A stretch of DNA of 64,000 bases from Polytrichum commune (taxonomy: Eukaryota > Streptophyta > Polytrichopsida > Polytrichales > Polytrichaceae). The stretch covers positions 58,344,001-58,408,000 of the forward strand of contig OX485804.1 of assembly GCA_950295325.1 (NCBI GenBank). Direction: 5' to 3'. Both the position numbers and the translations under genes were made by a program. Under the pieces are notes generated by a model. It searched no databases. It was not told where the DNA came from and was given only the letters and a program-made list of their open reading frames with translations. Each line of letters starts with the position of its first letter. The stretch's first letter is position 1. Below, piece after piece: positions 31,111 through 43,746 of the stretch.

Positions 31111-33690
31111 GGCATCCTACACTTTGGTAACTATGACCTTAAAACCTCGATACTGAATGACAATATAAGCTTAAGGCCATTCAAGGTGTTTAAGAAAACT
31201 TTAAGAAAACTTTTTAGTTTTGAGTTTTTAGGACAAGGCCAGCCCAAGGGCCCTTGACCTTGAAATCAAAACCTCAATATTGGATGACAATATCAATTTA
31301 GCCCCTAACTTCCTCCCAAGCAACCATTTTTTGGTCGTTGGCTGGTTTTTTCCCTTCATTAACTTTAGCCAACTCATTCATCCGCAATCAAGATTACTAT
31401 GAACATCAAGCCAGCGCGGGTGTTTACCCATAGCCACCTAACTATGCAATTTGGAGATGGCTAGAATGTGCAAAAAAATGTTACAATGAAAAGTGGTCAT
31501 GTTTTTTTTTTTATTCAAGGAGCTCATGTCAAGCACTTCCATCATTGGTGGCCACTCCAATGCAGACCTTGCTTCAACATCAATGGTAGTAATATTCGTA
31601 GAGGTGATTTTTAATTTGTCTTTTGGATGTTCTTGGAAATATGACCTTCGTCCTCACATCAACCCTTGAATTTAACTTTTGAGCATCCTCTTATTTTTTA
31701 GGAATTCATTTGCATTTATGTAGTCAGAAATATGGGATAATTTACATCCTCCAATTGCAAGATGGCGAGCTCAATGTGTTTTGATCAAAACACATCGAGG
31801 ATAAAAACACATCTCCAATGTATCCCTTTCTTTCAAATGTTGTAATCTAAAAGTCCAAATGGTGTTTCATACCCATTTCCCCCCTTGCAAAGAACTCATC
31901 TCCAGAATTTCAAGATCCTACGGATATATCCCACTTCAACCTCGTAGCTTGTCCATCCAAATTCCACAAACAACATCGAGTGAAATGCACCCAAAACAAC
32001 CCTTTCATAGCCTTGGGAAGTTAAGTTCATGTCATCCTCTAATAATTCCCACCACAACTTGAGAACGTGGATCCTATTTGGGTTGGGCCCTGAATAATGA
32101 ACGAACTTTAGCTAAACCCAATCAAGGCTATTCAACAACCTAAACCGCAATTCAAGCCTCAAATAATCCTCATTCCCACTCGGAAAAGCTTAAGTAGTTC
32201 AAGGCTTGGGAACAATAGAGATCATGGCTTTCCACATTTGCCAAATGAGTTACTAGCATGATTTATCGAGTACAAACAAGGACAATGTAAATACCAACGG
32301 TCTATATCAAAGGAAACAATCATTCTTGGCGTGCGGCGTCAATAAAGGAATATCATCACATATGACCTTGCAGCTATGATCAAGGTGAAGTCTCTCTCTC
32401 TCTCCCTAAAGTCACAAAACTTAAATAAGTAATTGGTTGGGTTTTATATTGGGGTCAAGAAACTTGGGATTCAAATACCTCTTCATGAAGGCAACTTGTG
32501 GACTAAAGGTTGGACCTAAACCCGAAGTTCGGTTTTTGAAACTAGGCGGTGTATCTTCTCAACTTGGGATTGACAACGTTAGTGCTATTTCATTCCTCAA
32601 ATTTAGATACTAGTGTAGTTTCTTCGGTTTTGTACAATCATGTGGGATATATGATGATTTTTTGCAAAACCCTTTAAAATAAAACCCAAGTTACGATATT
32701 ATGAGGTGACGTGTAAAATTTTGCAGAGCATCCGACTAACATAAAAGTGACACGTGAGACGTTGTTGAAATTTTCAATGAATTTGTGTCCCATCTACTTA
32801 TACCTAAAAGTGTTACAAACTTTGATGTGAAAGTTCACATCATAACACTGTCTAAGCTCCTAATGGGACCACCCTAGACAAGGAATCAAAACACATTGCA
32901 CCAACAACAATGCATGACATGCTCACATAATACTAGGGTTCAATCTAGGTCACCTGTTATTTCACTTAACCCCAAAATATATTAGGTTGGTTAGGCTCCT
33001 CTTTTTCACAAAAATGTTAGGATACTTATGACAATTTCAATGGATTGTGCAATTTGTTTTATGGTAGACAATGTCGCTTTTGGTCATTTGTGTTAATTAT
33101 ATTATATGTTTACTTTGTTCTATGTATTTTCTAATTAAGAAATTTTTTTCATAGATTATGATGATACAACCAAATGCGCCCTCGGACACCTCCAACGTTA
33201 TGAAATTATAAAGCGCCAACCCCTCAAGATTCATTCTGCAACCTCAAAGCAATCAAATCTTTAAGCACTTCATCTGCATGATAGACCCATAACCTATGGG
33301 AAGTCAATAGGGCTAGAGATGAGATTGCACAAGCATATACACATACACAAAGGCATATGAACAATGTTTGGCGTGAGATGGTCTCACACTCTCCTTGTTT
33401 TGCCTTTTTTTTTATAAATCTTTTCATTGGTTCATACAAACAATATGGGATAACTCTTATCCCTTTTCAGACTAGCGTTGTGGCCTTATTGTTTTTCATT
33501 ACATTTCTATTGACTACGAACAATCTAATGCTCTACCTTCTACAAAAACATGTTCCTAGGATATTTTTTATGAACTTTGAAGGTACATGGATGTATTATG
33601 AGTTGATATCGTCAATTCAAGTTCAATCTTAATTGGTCAATATGTTTTTTAAGCTTTTCCAATTGGCTTAATACATATGTTTGACACTGG
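31111..33690. other. Intergenic, nothing recognised
   Basis: The only recurring feature is a repeated phrase (GGATGACAATAT, CTTGACCTTGAAA) near 30915, 31155 and 31270. Short ORFs, including a hydrophobic 91-codon one at 33357-33632, lack motifs. No genes are supported. Confidence 0.4.
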
Positions 33691-35600
33691 GGGGGGGGTG
33701 TTGATTGAGCAATTAACAAAAAAAACACACAAACTCATACTTACTCTAAAGGTGACTCGTTCTATAATAAAGGCGGCCATCGACTAGGACTCAATGGATT
33801 TGTGAGGTCATTAACTCTACACAATCAAGCCCATGCGTTATGTAGTCCAATTTCCCTCAATTAACCTAATTGAGAGTGCATGGCATTGATCCACTGCGGG
33901 ATACAATACCTTGGTACTAATGAATTCGAGTTGGGAGTCACTTGACTCACAATTCAAGGATCACATCCCCAACTCCATGTAAGCTACTATTACATTCACT
34001 AGCCTAGGGACTTTCACTTGGGAGTTTAGGACATGCCCTTACATGTGCAGTTAGCTAAGGAGCCCAAATGGCTCCACCAAAACTAGACACACCAACCCTT
34101 AAATATCACCTTACAAATTCACAACCCTTCCCCAATCATATAACCTTTTGGTCCTTCATGCATGGCCCACTCCTAACCTGCTAAGGGTCAAGCCGCACAT
34201 CCTAATTCAAGCTCTGGTTAGAGTAAATAACCATTAGAATTGGTTATATTGTGCATGCACTACCCAATTAAGAGAGTTAGCTAACTTTTGGGACCTTGAT
34301 GTTGTGAAGAAATCTTAACTCATGGATACCCCTAATGCTAAATAGCTTTAACAAATGAGTAGCCCAAGTTTTTTTTCTTTAATGCCCAACTTTCATTTTT
34401 TCTAATCTCTTCTCCATTCCTCTACGAGGTGGACTATTTCTTGCATTGTCCTACTATTTGCATACAATTTAAATTATAAAATGTTACTTTCTAGATAAAT
34501 ATTATTTTCAATGTCCAAGTTTAGATTTTAATAATAATATTCTATTATACTACGATTTTTTTAATCATGATGAAACACAAATAGTATGGGCAATAAAAGT
34601 ATAACGTATTATAATTAGTGTCATGCTCAAAACTTTGGCAAGTTGAGCAAAACTTTGGTCAGTCAACCTTAACTCTCTTTAATTGGTCAACCTTTGGTTA
34701 GTGGTAATTGGGATGTGCGGCCGTGCAATCAGTTAGCTTGCATATGAGTTACTGTAGAGGGCTCCCTATTTCACCTTTACATGTCCTGGAATGTACTTTC
34801 CACGTTGGATACAAGTGGATTGTGGCCAATATGAGCATGATATGTGGCAAATTTTGAGGGAAAATAATTATTTTTGTTTGAATAGACAACTATGTAATGT
34901 AGATGATTTCACAAACTCACATTGTTAGCTAATCTTCACTATCTCAAAAGCTTGCTAGTTCTCTTACTAGTTGGTGCGGCTGGACCCTAAGAATCAATTG
35001 TCAACCTCAAAGTGATGCCAAATACCATTGTTGGGGCTAACACCACTCCCAAATTTGATGGGCTCTATAGGTTGCAACCCTTGTCAAACAACTTTTTATA
35101 TTGTTAGGGAGCCATTCACTAAACATCTTTGCATTGTAGTCTAATCACTCTAATTGGTTACTAATTCTAGACATTCAAAGAATGTTGTTGCCTTAGGAGG
35201 CAACGTGAGGCTCCTTTCCGGACAACTCCCACAATTTAGCCGTTTTGAGGCTCAATTATAGTCCCTCTTTACCACCAACCATGTGCTTAGAGCAAAGCTA
35301 GTGATTCCCACATTCCCATTTGCATCCAAGAGTGGAAGAGTGGCCTCTATCTGGGATGCAAATGCAAGCATGGCCTCAACTCGTATTGCATCCCTTATTC
35401 AAGCTTTACTTCTAGATCAAATTGGTTGAGGTTTGAGGCTTGAGGATATAAGAAAATTACCCATCACAAATGAAATGGTTGAGTTGAGAAATAACCGTTT
35501 GAGGTTTAGGGGTTAGAAAAAACACCCATCACATAAGAGGAATTTGTGTATTGTACCTCAAATTAATGAAGAAAATTTGAAAGATCACAACGTAATTGGT
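33691..35600. other. Intergenic, nothing recognised
   Basis: A G run at 33690-33698 precedes TGTTGATTGAGCAATTAAC, which has an LTR-like TG start. No matching second LTR, primer site or polyprotein was found in the window, so I do not call an LTR element. Confidence 0.35.
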
Positions 35601-35601
35601 T

Positions 35602-35605
35602 GAAG

Positions 35606-35635
<30 letters not shown>
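35602..35635. repeat. (GAA)n microsatellite
   Basis: About eleven tandem GAA units, about 200 bp before the start of LINE copy 2. Confidence 0.9.
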
Positions 35636-35636
<1 letters not shown>

Positions 35637-36128
35637 CTATGGTGCCAAAGAATTTCAATGGCATCCACTTTCATGTTGACTCCATATCTACAATGCTATG
35701 GGTGCAAATATGCTTTTCTACACCACAATAGGGTTTGTTCAGCCCTCACCATACTAACACAAGTATGTTTTCTATCCTACATCCCATAACAGTGACATGA
35801 CGCATTATTTGTTTGTGATTCATCAATGCACAAACCAAATTTATATGTCTTCCTCATCCTAACCCTATGTTGCCACAAACAAAACCTCCGAAGTCGCTCC
35901 ACCAAACTTGCCACCGATCTCCTTGCCGCCAATCTCCAACCTTTTAATACCAACAAAATCTCCACCACCAACCATCAACAAGAATCTAAACCAATATGCT
36001 TCCTCTAGAACCATATAGAAACTCCCAAAGCTACTCAACAGTACTCCTCACACTCGCTACAAGGTACACTACCCCCAACCGCTCATGTATCTAACCCTAA
36101 CTCAAAAACATATCTAAATCATCCTAGT

Positions 36129-36341
36129 GTGCTCACATCAAACTCCAAAAAGAATCCCATCTCTTACAACCGTAATCTATACAAACCACCACCAAGATCA
36201 ACAACACAAGCCCATACACAAGAACAACAAAAACAAATCCCAAATCTCAAAAAAACAATCACAACGATTACATCCAAAAAAGGAAAACGCCAATTGAAAC
36301 AAACAAAACCAACCCCACAACGCAACACATTAGCCTCATGA
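36129..36341 (+). pseudogene. Basic ORF1-like fragment of LINE copy 2
   Basis: An open 70-codon frame is very rich in Lys, Gln, Thr, Pro and Asn (for example TITSKKGKRQLKQTKPTPQR). LINE ORF1 or linker regions are often basic and bind RNA, and the position upstream of RNase H fits. There is no zinc knuckle and no specific motif. The composition follows from the C/A-rich strand, so it could be just a frame of biased sequence. Confidence 0.3.
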
Positions 36342-36928
36342 CTCCAAGCAAAAAAATCCATCATACTTTGTCAAGACACAATTCTCCACCCCACACCTGC
36401 ATACCATCTCACAACACAACAAGGCATATCCCAAAACCAAAAATAACCAAACAAAAAATAGCAAATTAGTGCAAACACAAATACACACACACAACTTTAA
36501 TTCCTACCTAGCACCAAAACCGCCGTCCAGGTGATATGGAACGCCACTCCTTTCACCCACACATTGCCACCTTCAATCAAATACAATACCAACAAATCTA
36601 ACAACCAAAATACCATCGCCAAACCTACCAATCACTAAGGATCACTTTACAATATACCAAAACATTGCCCTTCCCCGCATACTACAACAACAAAGAACCC
36701 ATACTCACCTTCATTCTAATACTCTCCCACACACCCACACATCCATCATAACACAAATACCCACATTCCTCCAACAACTCCCTACAATGCTCCTCCCCAC
36801 TTACCCCACCCCCATACAAGTAGAATATACATCATAATCACTAAAGTATGGCACATAGCCCAGCCTTACACCACCAACCACCAACATTAACATCAATCTA
36901 CCCCCTACGCTTCCCACCTCCCGAATCC

Positions 36929-37335
36929 TACTATACATATGGCTCATTCACACCATTGGATGGAGAAGGGAAAGGTGATATTGCAAGAGCTGAAGTTTTC
37001 AATGGACCACTAAAAGTCAATATTGATGCTCGCATACCTGGATAGCCCAATATTCTCAAAGAAAAATTATACAAACTCGTGATCATTGCGGAACACACCA
37101 AAACACTACCAACATATACATTCACATTCATAGACAACCTCAACAATATATATGTTCTCCTCACCCACATAAGAAACTAAACCTCCCAATATAACCACCT
37201 ATATAAGCTCCTCAAAACATAAATAATAAATACGCTAAAAACCTTCTAACACAATATCAACATCCACAATGTCAAAGCCCACACAAGCATCATAAAAAAT
37301 GATGAGGCTGATAAATTGGCCAAACAAGGAGCAGA
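36929..37335 (+). pseudogene. LINE RNase H domain remnant (copy 2)
   Basis: The domain opens YYTYGSFTPLDGEGKGDIAR; the catalytic Asp of TDGS is replaced by Tyr. Then come EKLYKLVIIAEHT (Glu kept, against Lys in copy 1), FIDNLNNIYVLL (Asp in DN), and KAHTS--KNDEADKLAKQGA (His and terminal Asp motif). This is the full type I RNase H order over about 135 residues. The first 65 codons belong to an open frame beginning 36848. Later parts need at least one frame change and contain stops. It is inactive. Confidence 0.75.
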
Positions 37336-37693
37336 ACAACCCCACATTATGGAAACCCCTTTCCACCTCATCGGCCATCATACACCATATTGGTCATCTA
37401 TCCCCGTGACATCCACATAACATGAAGGCTCAATCTCCAACCTCAAAAACTACATTAACATAAAAAAATGAATTAAAAAAACTTAACCGCACTCATCTCC
37501 CATGCAAAAATTACAATACCCTATATAGACAAATGACTCTCCAACACAACCATACACATAAAATGGTCTTGAAAATCTATTATGGGATCCCCCCCCCCCC
37601 CTAAATTATTGATGCATAAATAACACAAACCCTCAAATTTAGACATGGCATATACTTAGGGAACTACTAGGAAAAAAAATACATCCTTGAACA

Positions 37694-37800
37694 AAACATA
37701 TCCCCAACATGTAACCAATGCACGTCCCACCCAAATGACACATGCCTCCACCTACTATTATGTTGCACAAATAAACACATAAACAATCTAAGGACAAACT
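37694..37800 (+). pseudogene. Cys/His segment after RNase H (LINE copy 2)
   Basis: The plus strand reads PTCNQCTSHPNDTCLHLLLC followed by CTNKHINNLRTN. The layout C-x2-C ... DT-C-x-H-x3-C resembles the zinc-binding domain that follows reverse transcriptase or RNase H in plant LINEs (zf-RVT pattern C--C---DT--H-L--C). The matching NDTCLHLLSFCTN appears at the end of copy 1, which shows conservation. Zinc binding is inferred from the spacing only. Confidence 0.5.
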
Positions 37801-38141
37801 GACACAATAGAGCAACACACGCACTAGCGAACACACTACTAGCTTACCCCACAACTTGTTGCTTTGCCCTAACCAACTTCGGTAACATTGAAGACCACAC
37901 ACCTAACAACACTATACCCTCATGGCTACTCCCATGCACATAATATCTACCAATATGTAAATGCCCAACATGACTTAGACCCAATATATTATGCATCTTA
38001 GGAACCCCACCCATAGATAAACCACCCTTTCACACCCAACCCAAACCTCAAAGTACAAATAATTGAATTCACTTCATGTAATGATAGATTCCCCGCAGAA
38101 GCCACCAACCAAAACTTGATAATTACACCATTCTCTACACA

Positions 38142-38369
38142 CTCCTATCCCAACTAGGATGGATTGTACTATCACCCATTATAATCACGGTAGTACTAAG
38201 GGGCACTATATATGCAACAAGTATAAAACTCCAAGACCTACAAATCCCCAACTCCAAAATCCATAAACTAATGGAATCCTTCTCCCAAATTGCTATAAGG
38301 TCCCTATAACACATAATCCTAAACAAAATGAAACTAGAAAAGAAACAAGCCCTGGTCCCACTTGACTAA
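38142..38369 (+). pseudogene. C-terminal tail of LINE copy 2
   Basis: One frame with a single internal stop (38307-38309) reads LLSQLGWIVLSPIIITVVLR-like sequence, then a charged helical stretch (NSKIHKLMESFSQIAIRSL, stop, HIILNKMKLEKKQALVPLD), and ends at TAA 38367. It follows the CKCPT-LRPNILC cluster and is probably the protein terminus. The 3' untranslated region then runs to about 38420. No known domain was recognised. Confidence 0.5.
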
Positions 38370-38420
38370 ACACACTTATTAACACTAAAAACCCAAAATT
38401 AACATAGAACACATAGCCTA

Positions 38421-40185
38421 ACACTAACCACAATGTCCACCTTTGAAAATAGACACTAAGCCGCCCCCACTCTCATGCTCACATAGACATGAAAGGGAGG
38501 GTGTACGGACATCGCATGTCAAGGTAAAAGACTGTAACGTTCTTTTTTCCTTTTTCTTTTCCCTTTGTAATTGGTTGGACTTAAAAACATTAGGATTTGG
38601 ACCAATAATGCTCAAGAATCTCATTAGGATTTTTTTATTTTTTTTAATTCTTGATGTTCAAGCAATTATTTCTCAAAGTCAACCGCTTCATTTGTGATGA
38701 GTTGATTTCACGAACTCCTAAACCTCAACCGCTTAGTTCTCAAACTCAACTTCTTCATCTGTAACTAGCAAAAAGAAGTAGGTCAAAGGTTTATGTAGGT
38801 TGTTGTCTTATTATATATAGCCATTCCTACATATCTCGTATGATGCAAGGAGTTCTAGTTTTCCTACATTACTTTTCATCACTTATTTGGTTTGTAGGCA
38901 TGGTTAATAGATTCATCTTTCGTTTGCATATCCATTGTGGATGAAAAAGATGCAAATGTGGATGCAGGATGAGTGGGTTTGCTCTTAGCCACCTTTCCAT
39001 ATGGGGTGCCCATCATCTCGTTGCCTTGCAAGACATGGATGTCACCCAAGGTCTACCCATGCAAACGACATTTCAGATCACTCCAATTAGGGGCACGACA
39101 AAACACCAATTATATGCAAATGTGTTATTGATAGCTTTCTTTTTAAATGTAGCACATTCGGTCACCCTTATCTCATAGATTCTTATTCCTACTTGTTTAT
39201 TGTGACGTATTGTGATAAATATAGTGTATATATAGTGTATATACACTATATAAATATGTAGGACTATAAAATATAACCTACTTTATTTAACACATCTATG
39301 TGCAGTAGATTTTTTATGTCAAAAACATGGAGTATAATTTTACAAAAACATGTAGCTTCAAATTGCAGGGATGTTAGCATTTGATCATTATGGGAAAAAA
39401 CACCCTTTTGTGTGAAGCCACCTCATAATATTAATCAACATTGTGTTATTGTTTTGTGGCCCCATAAATAACATGGACATAGTGTCCCTTTTTATGTTGG
39501 GAATGTCTTACAAATTGAACAATGTCCAACTTGAGTATTGTTCATTCCATATTTAGCAAAGAATTTTCTTGAGACAAATTTCGCCTAGGTAGCCAACTTG
39601 CAAGCTAAACACTCCATCCTAGGGCATGTCATGCCCTTTTGGAAAGGGAGTAGGACCCTTAGGCTTAGTAGTATTTCACTTGGTTTCCTAGGAGTTATGA
39701 AATCTATCCAAATAGCTTTAGCCTTTTTATCTTTATTTCAACGACCTCAAGGGTGTGTTGACATAGCTCCTATGGAACTGCATTGGGTTCCCTTCCAAGT
39801 TTGCAGTTAGTCATATTAGGTCTAGATTTGAATATTAATTTGTTATTCAAATAGACTAGAATAAAGAACTACAATTCTCAACCAATATTGCATTGGTATC
39901 ACTTTTTTTTATACACTCCTTGGGTACATATATTGGAGATTTTGCACTATTTTCATTCTGACATGATACATTATTTGATAATAACATTGTTTATGATACC
40001 ATTTGAGTCTATATACCATTCAAGAATCTTCACAACCATGTAAACTCATCCTAGTATGCAATATGACATAAAATGATCCAAATAATGACTTGGATATACA
40101 AAAAAAACTCTAAATTTGAAATACCGTATATATATATATGAACGGTATTAATAATAGATATTAGTCAGGTCAATTCTTTGATACT
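38421..40185. other. Intergenic, AT palindrome only
   Basis: An AT-rich self-complementary tract (ATAGTGTATATACACTAT) lies at about 39220-39254, and a TA run at 40128-40138. The overlapping short ORFs have no motif. Confidence 0.4.
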
Positions 40186-40430
40186 ACACTAAATATGGTT
40201 TATATTGTCATATGGTATTTTATGCCACTGTGGTAACTTTTGTAATGACACTTCCTTTGAATAAGTTTACAAGTATTGTTATCCCAACTTAGGTTTAGTT
40301 CATCCATGTGTATTATGAAACAATGTCTAGTATATTATGCATCCTACCATTTGTATAAAGCAATATTGATTGAAATTTGGATGAAAATCACTTAGTGAAT
40401 GACAATACACTCTAAACTTGGTAGTATCAC
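40186..40430 (-). mobile_element. Palindrome-ended element E, copy 5 (reversed, decayed)
   Basis: It starts TACACTAAATATGGTTTATA, a broken palindrome, followed in reverse order by family motifs (ATATGGTATTTTATGCCA, AATGACACTTCCT, GGATGAAAATCACTTAGTG, GAATGACAATAC). The far palindrome is missing. Confidence 0.55.
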
Positions 40431-42187
40431 ACATGTGGCAACAAAAGTGCATGTGATATTATGGAACTCTATAAATTAACATGGATGCATGGTAATAGAG
40501 GATTAGTGTAGCATGTGACATTATGGAATAACACAAAGTGCAACATTGTAGTGTTGAAATTAATGATTTGATACATAGGACACGGATAATCTCCCAAAGT
40601 TGCACACATACACAAAGTTTATGGTACGATTGAGCAGTCCAAGGAGTCAACAAACTCTTTGTATAGGACCTTTGTGCAAGACCCCAATGTGGAGCATGTC
40701 GGGAAGATTGTCAAGAGGGTGATGGGAAGAATGATACAATTATGGATCTACTGCACTTTGGAGAGGATGAAAATTGGTTAGGTTCATTGGTGGGTGTGCA
40801 ATTGGATGATCTTGATTTTGGGTTAAGAGAAGATATGGAAGCATTGGATGTAGGAAGCAAGCATTTGGGCAACCATGACTTTCAACGTGGGCTTCATGAA
40901 GATGATGACGAAGAATACAAACTTCATGATTTTGGGACGATGACATTTGTGTTTGGGACCCTTGGTGTGTATGTGTCCACATAAGTGAACCTTTTTTGAG
41001 AAGTTGAATTTTTCTTTTTTTATTCTTCAAGCAGAACATTGTGTAGATTCAATCTTAGTAGAAAACTCCATGTGTCTAAAAGGTAAAAGGGAACTTGCTA
41101 GCACTGCTAATTTTTGTCATGTGTGGACCAAGATGAAGTGATGACATTAAAATTTGTGCAAAAATTAGACATTGAAGACAAAAAAACTAAAAAACTAAAA
41201 ACTAAACAAAAACTCATGGTGCAATGGTTTTGATTTAAGAGAGGAAAGAAGGATTTTACCTTGATTTAATCCATTTACAATAATTCATAGAATCATCCTC
41301 AATTTAGGAGAGAAAAACTGAAGATATCAACATTTTACTAGGTGGTAATGGAAACACTAGGATCCTGACTTACTAAGCCCAAAATCTTCCCTAGACATTG
41401 ACAATATTGTATGTAGAATGGTCAAAACTTAGACTCATAGATCCCTTTTCAATGAGCTCATAATGAGCATGTTATTTGGTACCATGTCAACCCTTGGGCG
41501 AAAATTATCCATTTTTCCACAAACTAGCTAACGGTTGTGAGGGACATATAATATGCACATTTGTGGTCACCATAAATTCATCCCAAAAAACATACATGGG
41601 AAAATATATATATATATATATATATATCCCAAAAATAAATATAACTAACCTCGTTTGTCTTTTCAAATTTCAAAGAGATGGCGTTCCAAAGGTGATCAAA
41701 TTCTTCCTAGTTGATTTAAAGACAACCAACACATCAAATTCATGACATGGATGAAACCCCAATATTTTGATGTATGATTCTATTATTTGATGAAAAGACA
41801 TTTACAATAATAAAAAATCAGTGTACAAAAACAAACCTTGAAGTCACCACTATAGTCCAATGCATAATAAACTGCTCCTAAGGTAGAGGGTGCTTAAACC
41901 AACACTTTAAGCTATCGCACATACATATGGCTTCATGGTTGATATAAAAAATATATACATTCATATTAGTCTATGTCTTGAACATATGTATAAAGAAAGA
42001 AAGAAAAATATTTGTAGCCTCAATTAGATATTTGATGAATATTTAAAGTTAAAACCACTAGCTTCCTTGAACCAATATACAGGCCCCGTGTATGACGACC
42101 TTGGATATGATGAGGACCCCCACCTTCATTGCCTAGAACCAACATAACACAGTTGGGTACTAGACCCAAGCTAGATCAAAGACCAAC
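40431..42187. other. Intergenic, one acidic ORF
   Basis: An 80-codon plus-strand ORF (40742-40984) is Asp/Glu-rich and starts MDLLHFGEDENWLGSLVGVQ. I recognise no domain and an ORF of 99 codons overlaps it on the other strand, so it is not called a gene. An (AT)n run lies at about 41606-41627. Confidence 0.35.
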
Positions 42188-42521
42188 TACACTAAATATG
42201 ATATTTAGTGTTTGATACACTAAATACGAACACATACACTAAATATCACTAACCCTATGAAAGTAATTAACATTAAATGTAAACTCAAACACTAAATATC
42301 AACTATGGTAATATGTGGAATTTCCATGCACGAATTTAGTGTTAGTAAGAATATGAAAAAAAATTAACAATGATAAAAAGAGAAGGGAGGTGGCAATAGG
42401 GAAGGTGGTGGTGCATTTATGTCTAACACTAATTATCAAAGAATTGAAAATTAGTGTTGAGTAGGATAGGGTGGTAACAACACTAAACATGATCAAACAC
42501 TAAATATCATATTTAGTGTAG
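42188..42521. mobile_element. Palindrome-ended element E, copy 6
   Basis: Both ends carry the palindrome: TACACTAAATATGATATTTA... at 42188 and ...CACTAAATATCATATTTAGTG at 42500-42520. Additional CACTAAATAT half-sites lie near 42238 and 42287, giving a cluster of at least four. The right part (GGTGGTAACAACACTAAACA) is shared in reverse with 51577-51690. This defines a subfamily with a different interior from copies 2-4. Confidence 0.7.
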
Positions 42522-43559
42522 TAATGGTGCGCAAAGTTGCATGGCCACCTCCATGATCCCACCTAGTTCGCTTGCAAAACCATTACCTTGCATCTTGGGT
42601 ACCAACCCCCATTGTGCTATGTGGGCCTACCTTCGTGATTTTGTGAATAAAATGGCTATAAGCCCCACTCATGTAGTGTAGAAAAATGGCTAGAATAGGC
42701 ATTGACACACCACCCTAAACCCACCTTGACACAACCTGAGATAGAGTGGAGCTAGTTACCTACCCTACATGAAGGTAGTGGAGGTCGCTGTGAGGTGGCA
42801 CCACTAATGGCACCTAAAAGCGTCACTCCGTGGGCCCATACACTCCCACATTGTGGGGAATGCTTCAAGGGAGTAGAGTGTTGGCGATTGGGAGGCATTC
42901 GTAGGTGTTGATTTTGGGTGGGTGTTGGTTTTAGCATCCTCTACCTTATATCTTCATTAGCAATTGACGGAAGTGTCCTGCAACAATACCAATTATGTGG
43001 TGCTCAATCTCATATTCAAAACAACTTAGCTTCTAATAATATATAGAAAGCATAATTCACAAGGCTTGCATTTGATATTAATTAGCAATGACCTTCACAA
43101 TGAGTTATGCATGCACTTCTACGTATTTAAGTCCTTGGAGAGCTTCCCACATTGGTGGATTGTATTGTTGAGAGATGTGTAGCATTGGTGAAAGGGCAAA
43201 GACTAGGGTTCCAGTTTAAGGTTTAGGGTTTAGAAAGAATCCTCACATGGGATATGTACAATATCATAACACATGATCCATCTCCACAAGTCAACTTGGC
43301 CTTCCCAAGCAATGTGGCAAATCCATGCACTAACAATTCCACAAGTGGCATAAGAAGAAGAAGAATAACAATTAGAAGAAGGCACTCACACATGGTGCAG
43401 TGTGTGGGTGTGAGTTGACTTCTATGATGGTTTGCATTAATGGCAAAGCCCATGATACAAGGGAGAGAAAATGTGACAATAAGGAATGAGATGTGAACTA
43501 AGAACATTTGTTCCCTAGGGTTTTGGGATATTAGAGTGTGGGTGACATTACGGGGGTTG
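42522..43559. other. Intergenic, unassigned minus-strand ORF
   Basis: A 141-codon minus-strand ORF spans 43223-43648. Its first part lies inside element E7, which argues against a real gene; the rest (for example CECLLLIVILLLLMPLVELL) is hydrophobic without a recognised motif. Nothing else was seen. Confidence 0.35.
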
Positions 43560-43727
43560 ATATTGTGGAGTTTAGCATGTAATTGCAACAATTTTTGTTT
43601 ATAAGGAATGACAAACAATGTCAAGTTCACATTTAGTGTTGGTGACACTACAAGGGCGGTTTACAATTAGTGCTAAGCAAGACAAGTAGAATTGGTGACA
43701 CCGAATACACTAATTTAGTGTGCTATT
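43560..43727 (-). mobile_element. Palindrome-ended element E, copy 7 (reversed)
   Basis: GGAATGACAAACAATG, CATTTAGTGTTGGTGACACT and a decayed terminal palindrome (GACACCGAATACACTAATTT) at about 43696 follow the family order in reverse. It lies directly left of MITE D3. Confidence 0.6.
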
Positions 43728-43746
43728 GTTGATTATCGTGTGTTTA

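Larger units (their letters stand above)
35826..38420 (+). mobile_element. Decayed LINE, copy 2
   Basis: This is the fullest copy in the window. The sense strand is very G-poor: 36181-36300 has 8 G in 120 bases. Order: a basic ORF1-like stretch (36129-36341), RNase H (36929-37335), a PFHLIGHHTPYWSSIP motif (about 37357), a Cys/His segment (37694-37800), ALANTLLAYP, a CKCPT-LRPNILC cluster (about 37960), and a helical C-terminal tail ending at 38369. The interval between ORF1 and RNase H is only about 590 bp and has no reverse transcriptase motif, so the polymerase domain has been deleted. Copies 1 and 3 share the same architecture. Frames are broken throughout, so the element is dead. Confidence 0.75.

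Noticed and set aside
33690-34110. Possible LTR start (TGTTGATTGAGCAATTAAC after a G run)
   Set aside because: No second LTR, primer-binding site or gag-pol remnant was found within the window.
43223-43648. 141-codon minus-strand ORF
   Set aside because: Its N-terminal part is element E7 sequence; the remainder is hydrophobic without motif.
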